Shown here: positions 5,912 through 13,116 of the stretch, piece after piece
How positions within the stretch are numbered: position 1 is the stretch's first letter
Layout: each line of letters starts with the position of its first letter
From: Bin55 sp965199895
GTDB lineage: Bacteria > Pseudomonadota > Gammaproteobacteria > Pseudomonadales > Azotimanducaceae
Assembly: GCA_965199895.1 (NCBI GenBank)
Contig: CBDATJ010000005.1
Span: forward strand, 1-18,350
Direction of reading: 5' to 3'
DNA: 18,350 nucleotides
Made by a program: the position numbers and the translations under genes
The notes under the pieces: generated by a model
What the model was told of the DNA's origin: nothing
The model's database searches: none
Seen by the model: only the letters and a program-made list of their open reading frames with translations

Positions 5912-7704
5912 CCATCCATCAAGAATCGTTCGATGGTCCTATCGAACGATTCAAACGTGCGACTACTGCTACGATTCGTGCGATTGCAGAAGATGTAGAA
6001 ATCGACGTTAGCTTTGCTGCAGGAACTCCTTTAGTTCAAGGCAATACAGTTCGAGTCCCCGCACCCGTTGTGGGTTGCTCTGCAGATGAATTGAGTGCGA
6101 TTCGAGGAATGGGGGACGAGGTCGCGTTGAAGTTACGTTATCACGACTCTACGGTGCATATGCAGAACCGACCTGCTGGTGGAACTGCTGAAGAACTATT
6201 TGAGTGGGTCGAAGATGCTAGGGTAGCATCGCTGGGCTCGACAAGACTGGAAGGTATCGCAAGAAATCTTGAAGCGTCTCTTGAACGAACATGCAAAGAG
6301 GCACTATTTGATCAAATCACGAGCGAAGCGGAAGCTCCGCTAGGCGTAGCCGTTGGATTAGTGGTTAGGGAGAGTCTAACCAATCGAGCTTTGCCTCCTG
6401 CAGCAGAACATGTTGCTAAATTTTGGCGTGAACACATTAACGAGCAAGCGGGTAAAGATATTGAAGAGCTTCGGTCGTACATTCAAGATCAACAAGCGTT
6501 TGCAGTGAAGTGCTACGATATTTTGGCTGACTTAGGGTTGGTGCCCAATCTTTCAGAACATTCTGAGATTGCGTCTCAAAATCAGGAACCCGAACTAGGC
6601 CACGAAGAATCTGAAGAGCTAGTTGATCAAGTGGGTGAGGAAGATGGTGAAGATGCCGAAGCTGAATCCTCAACGGTTCAAGGTGCAGATGAAGTCACTG
6701 ATCAAGTCGAATCAGGACAAGACACTGAGGATGTCACAGCGTTGCAACTGGACGAAGATGGACGAATACGAACGGATGTTAACTACCGAATCTACACCAC
6801 ACGGTTCGATCAAGTGATATTCGCTGACAGACTCGCTGATATATCGGAGCTTATTCGATTAAGGGAATCGTTAGACGAACAGCTTGTTCAGTTGAAGCAA
6901 ACCACCGCAAAGCTTGCAGCCCGTTTACAACGCAAGATCTTGGCTCTGCAAAGACGAACTTGGGAATTTGACCTTGAGGAAGGGATACTAGATTCTTCGA
7001 GACTGCACCAAGTTGTGGTCGATCCGCTGAGCCCCCTTGCTTTCAAGCAAGAAAAGGAAATGAAGTTCCGAGATACCGTAGTGTCGATGCTGGTTGACAA
7101 TTCTGGTTCAATGCGTGGTCGATCTATCATCATCGCAGCCATGTGCGGAGATATTCTCGGTAGTACTCTTGAGCGATGTGGTGTAAGAGTTGAAGTCTTA
7201 GGCTTTACTACCAGTACCTGGAGAGGGGGTCGAAGTCGTGAGGATTGGATAGCCAGGGGAAAACTGCCCGTTCCGGGAAGGCTCAATGACATCCGACACA
7301 TCATCTATAAAGATGCAGACATTCCTTGGCGTAGATCTCGTCGCAACCTTGGGTTGATGATGAAAGAAGAGTTGCTTAAGGAAAATATAGACGGTGAAGC
7401 ACTCATTTGGGCACACAATCGCCTAGTTCGTAGACCAGAACAGAGAAAGATATTGATGGTCATATCGGATGGACTACCCGTCGATAACTCAACCTTACTT
7501 GCAAATCCCAGCAACTTTCTTGAAGAGCACCTAACCTACGCAATCGAGATGATCGAGAGTCACTCAAAAGTTCAATTAGTGGCTATTGGTATCGGGCACG
7601 ATGTAACCAAACATTACTCACGTTCAATCACCATTACTGAACCAGAACAACTGGGTGGAGCTATGACCGAACAGTTAGCAAACCTGTTCGAAGACGATAG
7701 TTGA
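5908..7704 (+). CDS. cobT: Aerobic cobaltochelatase VWA subunit CobT
   Basis: A 598-residue CobT, the partner of CobS. Layout: an N-terminal helical domain (1-210), an acidic Glu/Asp-rich linker (about 215-285, e.g. EEDGEDAEAE), a helical stretch (300-355), and a C-terminal von Willebrand A domain. The VWA carries the MIDAS motif MLVDNSGSM (D397, S399, S401) and the later ISDGLPVD (D521), which coordinate a metal and, in chelatases, contact the catalytic subunit. The conserved ALIWAHNRLVRRPEQRKILMVISDG block is intact. The GTG start overlaps the cobS stop (GTGA) and has no Shine-Dalgarno of its own, so it is probably read by coupled translation. The catalytic CobN subunit is not nearby; in many alphaproteobacteria cobST also sit apart from cobN. 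No break or frameshift is visible. Confidence 0.95.
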   Translation: MTIHQESFDGPIERFKRATTATIRAIAEDVEIDVSFAAGTPLVQGNTVRVPAPVVGCSADELSAIRGMGDEVALKLRYHDSTVHMQNRPAGGTAEELFEWVEDARVASLGSTRLEGIARNLEASLERTCKEALFDQITSEAEAPLGVAVGLVVRESLTNRALPPAAEHVAKFWREHINEQAGKDIEELRSYIQDQQAFAVKCYDILADLGLVPNLSEHSEIASQNQEPELGHEESEELVDQVGEEDGEDAEAESSTVQGADEVTDQVESGQDTEDVTALQLDEDGRIRTDVNYRIYTTRFDQVIFADRLADISELIRLRESLDEQLVQLKQTTAKLAARLQRKILALQRRTWEFDLEEGILDSSRLHQVVVDPLSPLAFKQEKEMKFRDTVVSMLVDNSGSMRGRSIIIAAMCGDILGSTLERCGVRVEVLGFTTSTWRGGRSREDWIARGKLPVPGRLNDIRHIIYKDADIPWRRSRRNLGLMMKEELLKENIDGEALIWAHNRLVRRPEQRKILMVISDGLPVDNSTLLANPSNFLEEHLTYAIEMIESHSKVQLVAIGIGHDVTKHYSRSITITEPEQLGGAMTEQLANLFEDDS

Positions 7705-7734
7705 GGGTCAAGGTCAGTGCTCTCACCCTTTTGT
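7704..7734 (+). terminator. Weak candidate terminator after cobT
   Basis: AGGGT (7704-7708) can pair with ACCCT (7725-7729) around a 16-nt loop, followed by TTTT-G-TT. It lies directly on the cobT stop codon. The stem is short and the loop long, so this is a weak call. Confidence 0.3.
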
Positions 7735-7822
7735 TATTCGTAGTACGATGAATACTGCAAGTGACTGATGGGTTCAAGATGATCTCCTAACCATTGGCTG
7801 GTTCTCTGCTGAGATGAAACCA

Positions 7823-7850
7823 TTCATTCATTTGTACTGCCTTGAATGAA
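7823..7850. repeat. Inverted repeat upstream of the unrecognised ORF
   Basis: TTCATTC (7823-7829) and GAATGAA (7844-7850) form perfect 7-bp arms around a 14-nt spacer. They sit about 60 bp before the start of the small unrecognised gene. The repeat could be an operator or a hairpin in the cobT 3' untranslated region. Confidence 0.35.
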
Positions 7851-7911
7851 AGTGATCTGGATCTGAGAATTATTTTCATGAGAGACAACGTCTATCTGGA
7901 CTCCAACAAAA

Positions 7912-8328
7912 TTGTGTGAACAGTATCAGATCGAAACTATTAAACCTGACTGTGAACGATTAGCAAACAGTCCTGGGTTTAAATCTCTCAGAAAACCCAT
8001 ACTCGAGACTTGGGACAATACGAACACTGTTTTGGGCGGTGTTCGGCACCTTCAGAAGGTCGAGGTTGTCGTCAGAGCAGAAAGAAGAGCTAGGTATACA
8101 TATATGAGATCACATCTATCTGCTTATTGTCTTCACGAGCTGATGCGAGTGGGTGAGTCTAATTGCTTCGAATATCTGACGAGAACATTGCGTGTAAAGC
8201 TTTGGACTAATTCGTGTCTGATTCAGCAATTATCGGTAACGGTTGAGTTCAGAGACAGCATAGGAGCGGTCCTTCAGACACACTATAGTTTCACTGAAAT
8301 TCAAGAAAAAAAGCGAGGGTCTATTTAA
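7912..8328 (+). CDS. Hypothetical protein, unrecognised (138 residues)
   Basis: I do not recognise this ORF. It is the only sizeable open frame between cobT and the TonB-dependent receptor. It is uninterrupted for 138 codons from a TTG start, and the nearest upstream in-frame stop is at 7879. The product has no signal peptide or membrane helix. The N-terminal part is basic and acidic mixed, and the C-terminal half alternates hydrophobic residues in a beta-like way (RVKLWTNSCLIQQLSVTVEF). Four cysteines show no metal-site spacing. The TTG start has no good Shine-Dalgarno. Its last codons lie in the A-tract and stem of the terminator of the convergent gene, which is unusual for a conserved gene. 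It may be a fast-evolving lineage-specific gene or a chance open frame. Confidence 0.35.
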   Translation: MCEQYQIETIKPDCERLANSPGFKSLRKPILETWDNTNTVLGGVRHLQKVEVVVRAERRARYTYMRSHLSAYCLHELMRVGESNCFEYLTRTLRVKLWTNSCLIQQLSVTVEFRDSIGAVLQTHYSFTEIQEKKRGSI

Positions 8329-8340
8329 GATCCTCGCTTC
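8304..8340 (-). terminator. Rho-independent terminator of the TonB-dependent receptor gene
   Basis: Read on the minus strand, a 12-bp stem (one arm AAGCGAGGATCT, partner AGACCCTCGCTT, one G-U pair) closes a 5-nt loop. It is followed by a run of seven T. On the plus strand the arms are 8311-8322 and 8328-8339. It sits about 50 bp beyond the receptor stop codon at 8392. The plus strand has no T-run after the stem, so it acts in one direction. Confidence 0.85.
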
Positions 8341-8352
8341 ACATGAATCTAA

Positions 8353-8379
8353 GACAACTTCGGAATGTGTTGAAGTGTC
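8353..8379. repeat. Small inverted repeat in receptor 3' UTR
   Basis: ACTTC and GAAGT (8357-8361 and 8372-8376) form a stem around a 10-nt loop. It is extended by GAC / GTC with one bulged A. It lies between the receptor stop codon and its terminator and could be an additional 3' hairpin on that transcript. Confidence 0.3.
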
Positions 8380-8391
8380 AACTAGAGAGGT

Positions 8392-10965
8392 TTACTTTTT
8401 CCAGGTTACTCGACCGTACGCATATCCGCCGTTGAAACCATAGGGAGATTGCTCACCGTAGATAAGACCAGCTACTTCACCAGCTGGGTTGTTTGATGGA
8501 TAAACGTCTGTGAAGTTTTGTAAACCACCAGTAATGGTCATTTCTTCAGATACATCATAGCTGAGTTCAGCATCAAACAATGAAACTGCTTCGGGATAGT
8601 AAGCGACTGAACCGTCGTTAGTTGGAGCATCGTAGTACTCACCGTACATACGCATTCGAACCATGAAATTCAACCGATCAACGCTATGATTCCAGGTTGC
8701 GGTGATACGCATGTCCGGCTGCCCATCTTCGATTTGAGTTTTTCTGTTTGTGGAAGTAAAGTTTGTGTTGTATGCAGATAGCTCAACATCATTGAAGTTA
8801 GCTGCAAGTGCTATATTTGAAACTCCACCTGCCATTTCCCACTGGGTAGTCGCAACCACATCAATACCTGATGTGGTAATCGTTTGCTGGTTGGAGAAGA
8901 ATCGTACGCTAGAAAAACTTGAAGCATCCGCTACACCCGCAGCGACCAGTGCATTGATGTCAGCCTCTGTTAAATTGAATCGGCTAGTAAACGCAATTCG
9001 ATCTTCTACTTCTATGTTGTAGTAGTCGATAGTAAGGTCTATGTCACCCACTGTTCCTGTAATACCCACGGTCACGTTGACTGATTTTTCAGGAGTGAGT
9101 GCACGTGCGCCTTTCTGGATAGCGATAGGGTTCGTGGGGGGTAAGGTAGCGATGTCTGAGAGCATTCCCATATTGAACTCAGTAGTCACGTTTCTGAGGT
9201 TAGCTTGTCCTGCAGTCGGAACACGGAAACCAGTACTCACGGCACCACGAATAGCGAAGTTGTTGTCCATGTTGTATCGAGCTGCAAACTTTCCGTCGAG
9301 GGTGTCACCGTAGTCAGGATAGTTCTCATAGCGCAATGCACCACCAACGAGTAACTCATCGGTCAGTTGACTTTCCAAGTCTACAAAGCCCGCATAGGAG
9401 TCTACCGTGCTGATACCGGCATCAGAGGGTGGGAATCCCGGGAATCCGTTGGACCCTACACCAAATCCTTGACGAGCGAGGTTCGGGTCAATGAAGAATG
9501 AGTTAGGTTCACCGTTGGAAATTCGGAATGAATCACTACGTTGCTCCAATCCCCATGCAAAGTGGACAATTGTTCCGTTTTCCATGATGAGAGGCTTGGA
9601 CATATTGAAGTCAAACACGCGGTCAGTCTCAGTGTAGGCACCTGCTTCATAATGGGTGGGAATGGCGTTTCTCAAGCTCAGTAATTGAGGATTGATAGTG
9701 TTATAGATATAGAACAAAGCATAGCTTCGACCAATGGATGCACTCAAGTCCCAGTTCCAATCATTTTCCAGAGTTCCTCGAACACCACTAGTGAAACTGA
9801 GGTCAGCAATCTTGCCACCAAAGTTAGGGGTAAATCCGCCGGGGAACTTTTCAATTAAGGAATAGCAGTCTGGGTCTGAAGCGATTTGTGCGAGTGCATC
9901 TGGATCAGCTACGTTATTGACGATTCTGACGACAGGACAATCACCAGACATGTCACCTGTTAGGTCGGCAACTTTGACTGTGTTGAAGCCATCAACAACG
10001 GGACCGCGGAAGACCCCGCCTCGAGTGTGTGGATTACGATAGTAGAAACCACCGACGACTTCTCGTTCAGCCCAGTTTCCAAATGCGTATGCATCTGTGT
10101 CCGGGTTCAGTTCTAAGCCTACGTTTGCCCAGATCTTGAAGTCATCGTAGATATCGGGTGATCCCCAGATTTGGGCAGCGGGTTGACGAACACTTCGATT
10201 GCCGGCGTTAATCAAAGCTTGGGCATCTGCACGTTGCACACTCCGGCTGGTGGCATCTTGTTCTTTCCACTCTGCTGCAAAGGTAGCAAAACCAACATCA
10301 CTGAGGGGGAATCCCATGAAACCAGAAATTGAAACTTGGGAACCATCTCCCTCGAAATACTGTCCAGTTTTGAAATCCACAAGGAAACCATCGGTATCTT
10401 CACGTAGGACGAAGTTCATGATTCCAGCAATTGCGTCTGATCCGTACTGAGCGGATGCTCCGTCACGAAGTACTTCGACTCGTTCGATGGCAACAGCAGG
10501 GATGACTGAAACGTCTGATGATTGAGCTCCACCAGAAGAACCTGCACCAAGTAGAGCAATGACAGCAGCACGGTGTCGGCGTTTGCCGTTCACCAATACC
10601 AGGGTTGAGTCCGGCGACAATGAACGAAGGACAGCCGGTCGAATAAAGGTAGCTGCGTCACTAATAGGTTCTAGCGAAACGTTGTAGGAAGGAATCAATG
10701 AAGCTAGTAGGTCATCCATTGAGTTAGAGCCTTGAGCCAAAAACTCGTCGCCCTGTAATACATCGACAGGTACTGGTGAATCAGCTGCTGATCGGTCTAG
10801 TCTCCGAGAACCGACAACGGTGATTTCTTCCATTTCTTCATCTTGAGCATCTGCAGACTCACTGTCATTATCTGAGTCATCTTGAGCAACTGCAAAGGTT
10901 AGGGGTAGTAGCAGGCTGAAAGCACAGCACAACTGAATTGCTTTTAAATAGCGTTTGAGACTCAT
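8392..10965 (-). CDS. TonB-dependent outer-membrane receptor
   Basis: An 857-residue TonB-dependent receptor, an outer-membrane beta-barrel that imports a scarce ligand using TonB energy. It has a signal peptide (residues 1-27, positive start, hydrophobic core, cleavage near AVA/Q) and a short acidic stretch (29-47). The TonB-box-like EEITVVGSR is at 46-54. A plug domain contains LVLVNGKRRH, VIPAVAIERVEVLRDGASAQ and YGSDAIAGIMNFVLRED. A long barrel follows, with alternating aromatic strands and the C-terminal NFTDVYPSNN segment. The last residues are VTWKK rather than a terminal aromatic. The ATG has a good Shine-Dalgarno (AGAGGAG, about 7 nt away). It is co-oriented with and just downstream of the opp operon, so a peptide-like ligand is plausible. 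It is larger than BtuB-type B12 receptors. Substrate cannot be read from sequence. Confidence 0.95.
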   Translation of the reverse strand: MSLKRYLKAIQLCCAFSLLLPLTFAVAQDDSDNDSESADAQDEEMEEITVVGSRRLDRSAADSPVPVDVLQGDEFLAQGSNSMDDLLASLIPSYNVSLEPISDAATFIRPAVLRSLSPDSTLVLVNGKRRHRAAVIALLGAGSSGGAQSSDVSVIPAVAIERVEVLRDGASAQYGSDAIAGIMNFVLREDTDGFLVDFKTGQYFEGDGSQVSISGFMGFPLSDVGFATFAAEWKEQDATSRSVQRADAQALINAGNRSVRQPAAQIWGSPDIYDDFKIWANVGLELNPDTDAYAFGNWAEREVVGGFYYRNPHTRGGVFRGPVVDGFNTVKVADLTGDMSGDCPVVRIVNNVADPDALAQIASDPDCYSLIEKFPGGFTPNFGGKIADLSFTSGVRGTLENDWNWDLSASIGRSYALFYIYNTINPQLLSLRNAIPTHYEAGAYTETDRVFDFNMSKPLIMENGTIVHFAWGLEQRSDSFRISNGEPNSFFIDPNLARQGFGVGSNGFPGFPPSDAGISTVDSYAGFVDLESQLTDELLVGGALRYENYPDYGDTLDGKFAARYNMDNNFAIRGAVSTGFRVPTAGQANLRNVTTEFNMGMLSDIATLPPTNPIAIQKGARALTPEKSVNVTVGITGTVGDIDLTIDYYNIEVEDRIAFTSRFNLTEADINALVAAGVADASSFSSVRFFSNQQTITTSGIDVVATTQWEMAGGVSNIALAANFNDVELSAYNTNFTSTNRKTQIEDGQPDMRITATWNHSVDRLNFMVRMRMYGEYYDAPTNDGSVAYYPEAVSLFDAELSYDVSEEMTITGGLQNFTDVYPSNNPAGEVAGLIYGEQSPYGFNGGYAYGRVTWKK

Positions 10966-11068
10966 ATCTCACTCCTCTTGATTTGGGTAATCTGTTCGGG
11001 TTCGTTCAATCAAGCATTCAGCCAAAAGAACACAAGGTGCGCTTATTAACAACATCACCGAACGTGAA

Positions 11069-11097
11069 ATTATATATATTTATGGTATGATATTAAG
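11069..11097 (-). promoter_or_regulatory. Candidate promoter of the TonB-dependent receptor gene
   Basis: On the minus strand a perfect TATAAT (plus-strand ATTATA, 11069-11074) lies about 100 bp before the receptor start. It is inside a very AT-rich stretch. The -35 is weak (CTTAAT at 17-bp spacing). The receptor may also be reached by read-through from the opp operon. Confidence 0.4.
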
Positions 11098-11106
11098 AGG
11101 AAATGC

Positions 11107-11168
11107 GCTTGTCACTAATGGCGCGGTATCCAAAATATCAAGTGCAGTTAGTCAAACAAGTGACAAGC
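11107..11168. repeat. 10-bp inverted repeat spanning the oppF stop codon
   Basis: GCTTGTCACT (11107-11116) and AGTGACAAGC (11159-11168) are perfect reverse complements, 42 bp apart. One arm is in the last codons of oppF and the other in the gap before the receptor gene. No T-run follows on the minus strand. It could be an mRNA stability or processing hairpin at the opp/receptor boundary, or a paired protein-binding site. Confidence 0.5.
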
Positions 11169-12113
11169 TACCATTCTGGCTTCTTGATTATTAATAGGTT
11201 TGATCTTCGGAGTTTTCACCCGACAGACATCCATCGTTTTGGGACATCGATTGGCGAATCGACAGCCTGGCTTGATGTTGATCGGGGAAGGTATTTCTCC
11301 CTCGAGACCCATAGAGTCGCGCCCTCGTTCGTGTTTGGGGTCTGGTTCAGGATTTGAGCCGACGAGTACTTGGGTATAAGGGTGTTTAGGATTGAAGAAG
11401 ACATCATTTGCCGTTCCAATCTCCACTAGTGATCCTAGGTACATCACAGCGATTCGGTCTGAAACATACCGAACCATAGACAAGTCGTGGGCGATGAACA
11501 ACATGGTCAGCCCCATGGACTCTTTGAGTTCTCCCAACAGGTTGACGACCTGTGCTTGAACCGATACATCAAGAGCTGAAATTGGCTCGTCACAGATCAC
11601 CAGATCCGGTTTGAGAATCAATGCTCGGGCGATTCCAATGCGCTGACGTTGTCCACCTGAAAACTCGTGGGGGTATCGGGACATGTGATCCGCATTGAGA
11701 CCAACACGTTTTAACCATTCGGCTGTTTCTTTTTTGATCTCAACGTTTGTTTGATGAGTGTGAATACGTAAGCCTTCCCCAATGATTTCACCCACAGTCA
11801 TACGAGGATTGAGCGAAGAGTAGGGATCCTGAAAGATCATTTGCATTCGCGTGGCCAGATCCAGGTAATCTCGGGATGTATACCACGAACTTAACGTTTT
11901 ACCAGCGAATCTAACCACACCACCAGTTTTGTGGTGCAAACCGATGATGGTCTTACCTAGAGTCGATTTGCCCGATCCACTTTCACCGACCAAACCAAGA
12001 ATCTCTCTTTCGTCCAATGTGAAGGAGACGTTGTCTACCGCATGGACGACTTGACCAAGACCTATACGAAAGTGTTTCGTAAGGTTTTCGACTGCTAGTA
12101 GCGGTTGATTCAT
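11148..12113 (-). CDS. oppF: Oligopeptide ABC transporter ATP-binding protein (OppF/DppF type)
   Basis: A 321-residue cytoplasmic ATPase of the peptide/nickel ABC importer family. It pairs with the OppD-like ATPase to drive transport. Motifs: Walker A GESGSGKST (43-51), Q-loop at Q95 (FQDPYSSLNPRMTV), ABC signature FSGGQRQR (151-158), Walker B LVICDEP (171-177), and H-loop H209. The C-terminal family domain has KHPYTQ and a cysteine set C284-x5-C290-x6-C297-x19-C317. That spacing resembles the iron-sulfur-binding cysteines described in some DppD-type ATPases. Its ATG overlaps the oppD stop by 4 bp (ATGA), and it is the last gene of the five-gene operon. Whether the substrate is a peptide, nickel or another solute cannot be decided from the ATPase. 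Confidence 0.95.
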   Translation of the reverse strand: MNQPLLAVENLTKHFRIGLGQVVHAVDNVSFTLDEREILGLVGESGSGKSTLGKTIIGLHHKTGGVVRFAGKTLSSWYTSRDYLDLATRMQMIFQDPYSSLNPRMTVGEIIGEGLRIHTHQTNVEIKKETAEWLKRVGLNADHMSRYPHEFSGGQRQRIGIARALILKPDLVICDEPISALDVSVQAQVVNLLGELKESMGLTMLFIAHDLSMVRYVSDRIAVMYLGSLVEIGTANDVFFNPKHPYTQVLVGSNPEPDPKHERGRDSMGLEGEIPSPINIKPGCRFANRCPKTMDVCRVKTPKIKPINNQEARMVACHLFD

Positions 12114-13114
12114 CTGTGATTCACCGCGGTTACTTTGACATCACAGTCTTGATGGTGCAACCAGCACTTGGCATGATGGAAAACCGATAGCTCAAACTGT
12201 GTGGGCCGGAGTTCTATACAAGCTTCCATTGCATAAGGACAACGGGCAGCATATCCGCAGCCCGATGGTGGTGCGAACAAATCCGGTGGACTACCAGGTA
12301 TGGGCATGAGTTTCTGTTCTACATCTTTTCGATTTGTCGGCATAGCACTCAATAAACCTAGTGTGTAGGGATGGGAAGCACGGTAGAACACATCATCGAC
12401 TGATCCCGATTCGACTATTTCACCCGCATACATCACAGATACTCTGTGTGCAGTACGAGCTACGACTCCGAGATCGTGGGTGATCAGAATGACCGCCATT
12501 CCCGTTTCCTTTTGGAGGTCCGTAACCAATTCCAGAATTTGTGCTTGGATGGTCACATCCAAAGCAGTGCTAGGTTCGTCAGCAATGAGGAGATCAGGTT
12601 CGCACGCAATCGCCATAGCAATCATGGCCCGTTGGAGCATACCGCCTGAAAACTCAAAAGGATATTGTTTGGCTCGCTTTTCGGCTTCAGGAATCCTCGA
12701 CATTTCCAGTAGTTCGACCGCACGCTTCCAACTCTCCGAGGAAGACAGGTTGCGATGAAGTTTGAGAGGTTCAGCAATTTGGTTACCGATGGTCATGGTG
12801 GGATTGAGTGAAGTCATAGGATCTTGAAAGATCATGCCGACACGATTTCCTCGGATGTCTTTACCATCAATGAGCCGACTCTTGAGAATATCGTGCCCAT
12901 CGAGAATGGCTTCACCCTTTGTGATACGACCAGGAGGGATTGGAATTAAACCCATGATGCTCTGAACTGCAACCGACTTTCCGCAGCCAGATTCACCTAC
13001 GATGGCTAATGTCTCACCTCGATCAACGTGAAAGCTCGCACCTCGTACTGCTTTGACGATACCACCGAAGGTTGTAAATTCAACGTGTAGATCGGATACT
13101 TGTAACAGTGCCAT
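12110..13114 (-). CDS. oppD: Oligopeptide ABC transporter ATP-binding protein (OppD/DppD type)
   Basis: A 334-residue ATPase, partner of the OppF-like protein. Motifs: Walker A GESGCGKS (40-47), Q-loop Q97 (FQDPMTSLNPTMTI), signature FSGGMLQR (155-162), where GGM is typical of OppD/DppD, Walker B LLIADEPSTALDVT (175-188), and H-loop H213. The C-terminal domain has SHPYTLGLL, a PGSPPDL loop and the cysteine set C286-x5-C292-x6-C299-x17-C317, a possible [4Fe-4S] or zinc site as reported for some homologues. It begins 2 bp after the oppC stop and overlaps oppF, so the three genes are tightly coupled. Confidence 0.95.
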   Translation of the reverse strand: MALLQVSDLHVEFTTFGGIVKAVRGASFHVDRGETLAIVGESGCGKSVAVQSIMGLIPIPPGRITKGEAILDGHDILKSRLIDGKDIRGNRVGMIFQDPMTSLNPTMTIGNQIAEPLKLHRNLSSSESWKRAVELLEMSRIPEAEKRAKQYPFEFSGGMLQRAMIAMAIACEPDLLIADEPSTALDVTIQAQILELVTDLQKETGMAVILITHDLGVVARTAHRVSVMYAGEIVESGSVDDVFYRASHPYTLGLLSAMPTNRKDVEQKLMPIPGSPPDLFAPPSGCGYAARCPYAMEACIELRPTQFELSVFHHAKCWLHHQDCDVKVTAVNHR

Positions 13115-13116
13115 AG

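Noticed and set aside
8392..10965. TonB-dependent receptor as a B12 receptor (BtuB) serving cobST
   Set aside because: It is much longer than BtuB, lies on the opposite strand from cobST, is separated from it by a terminator, and has no B12 riboswitch upstream. Its link to opp is closer.
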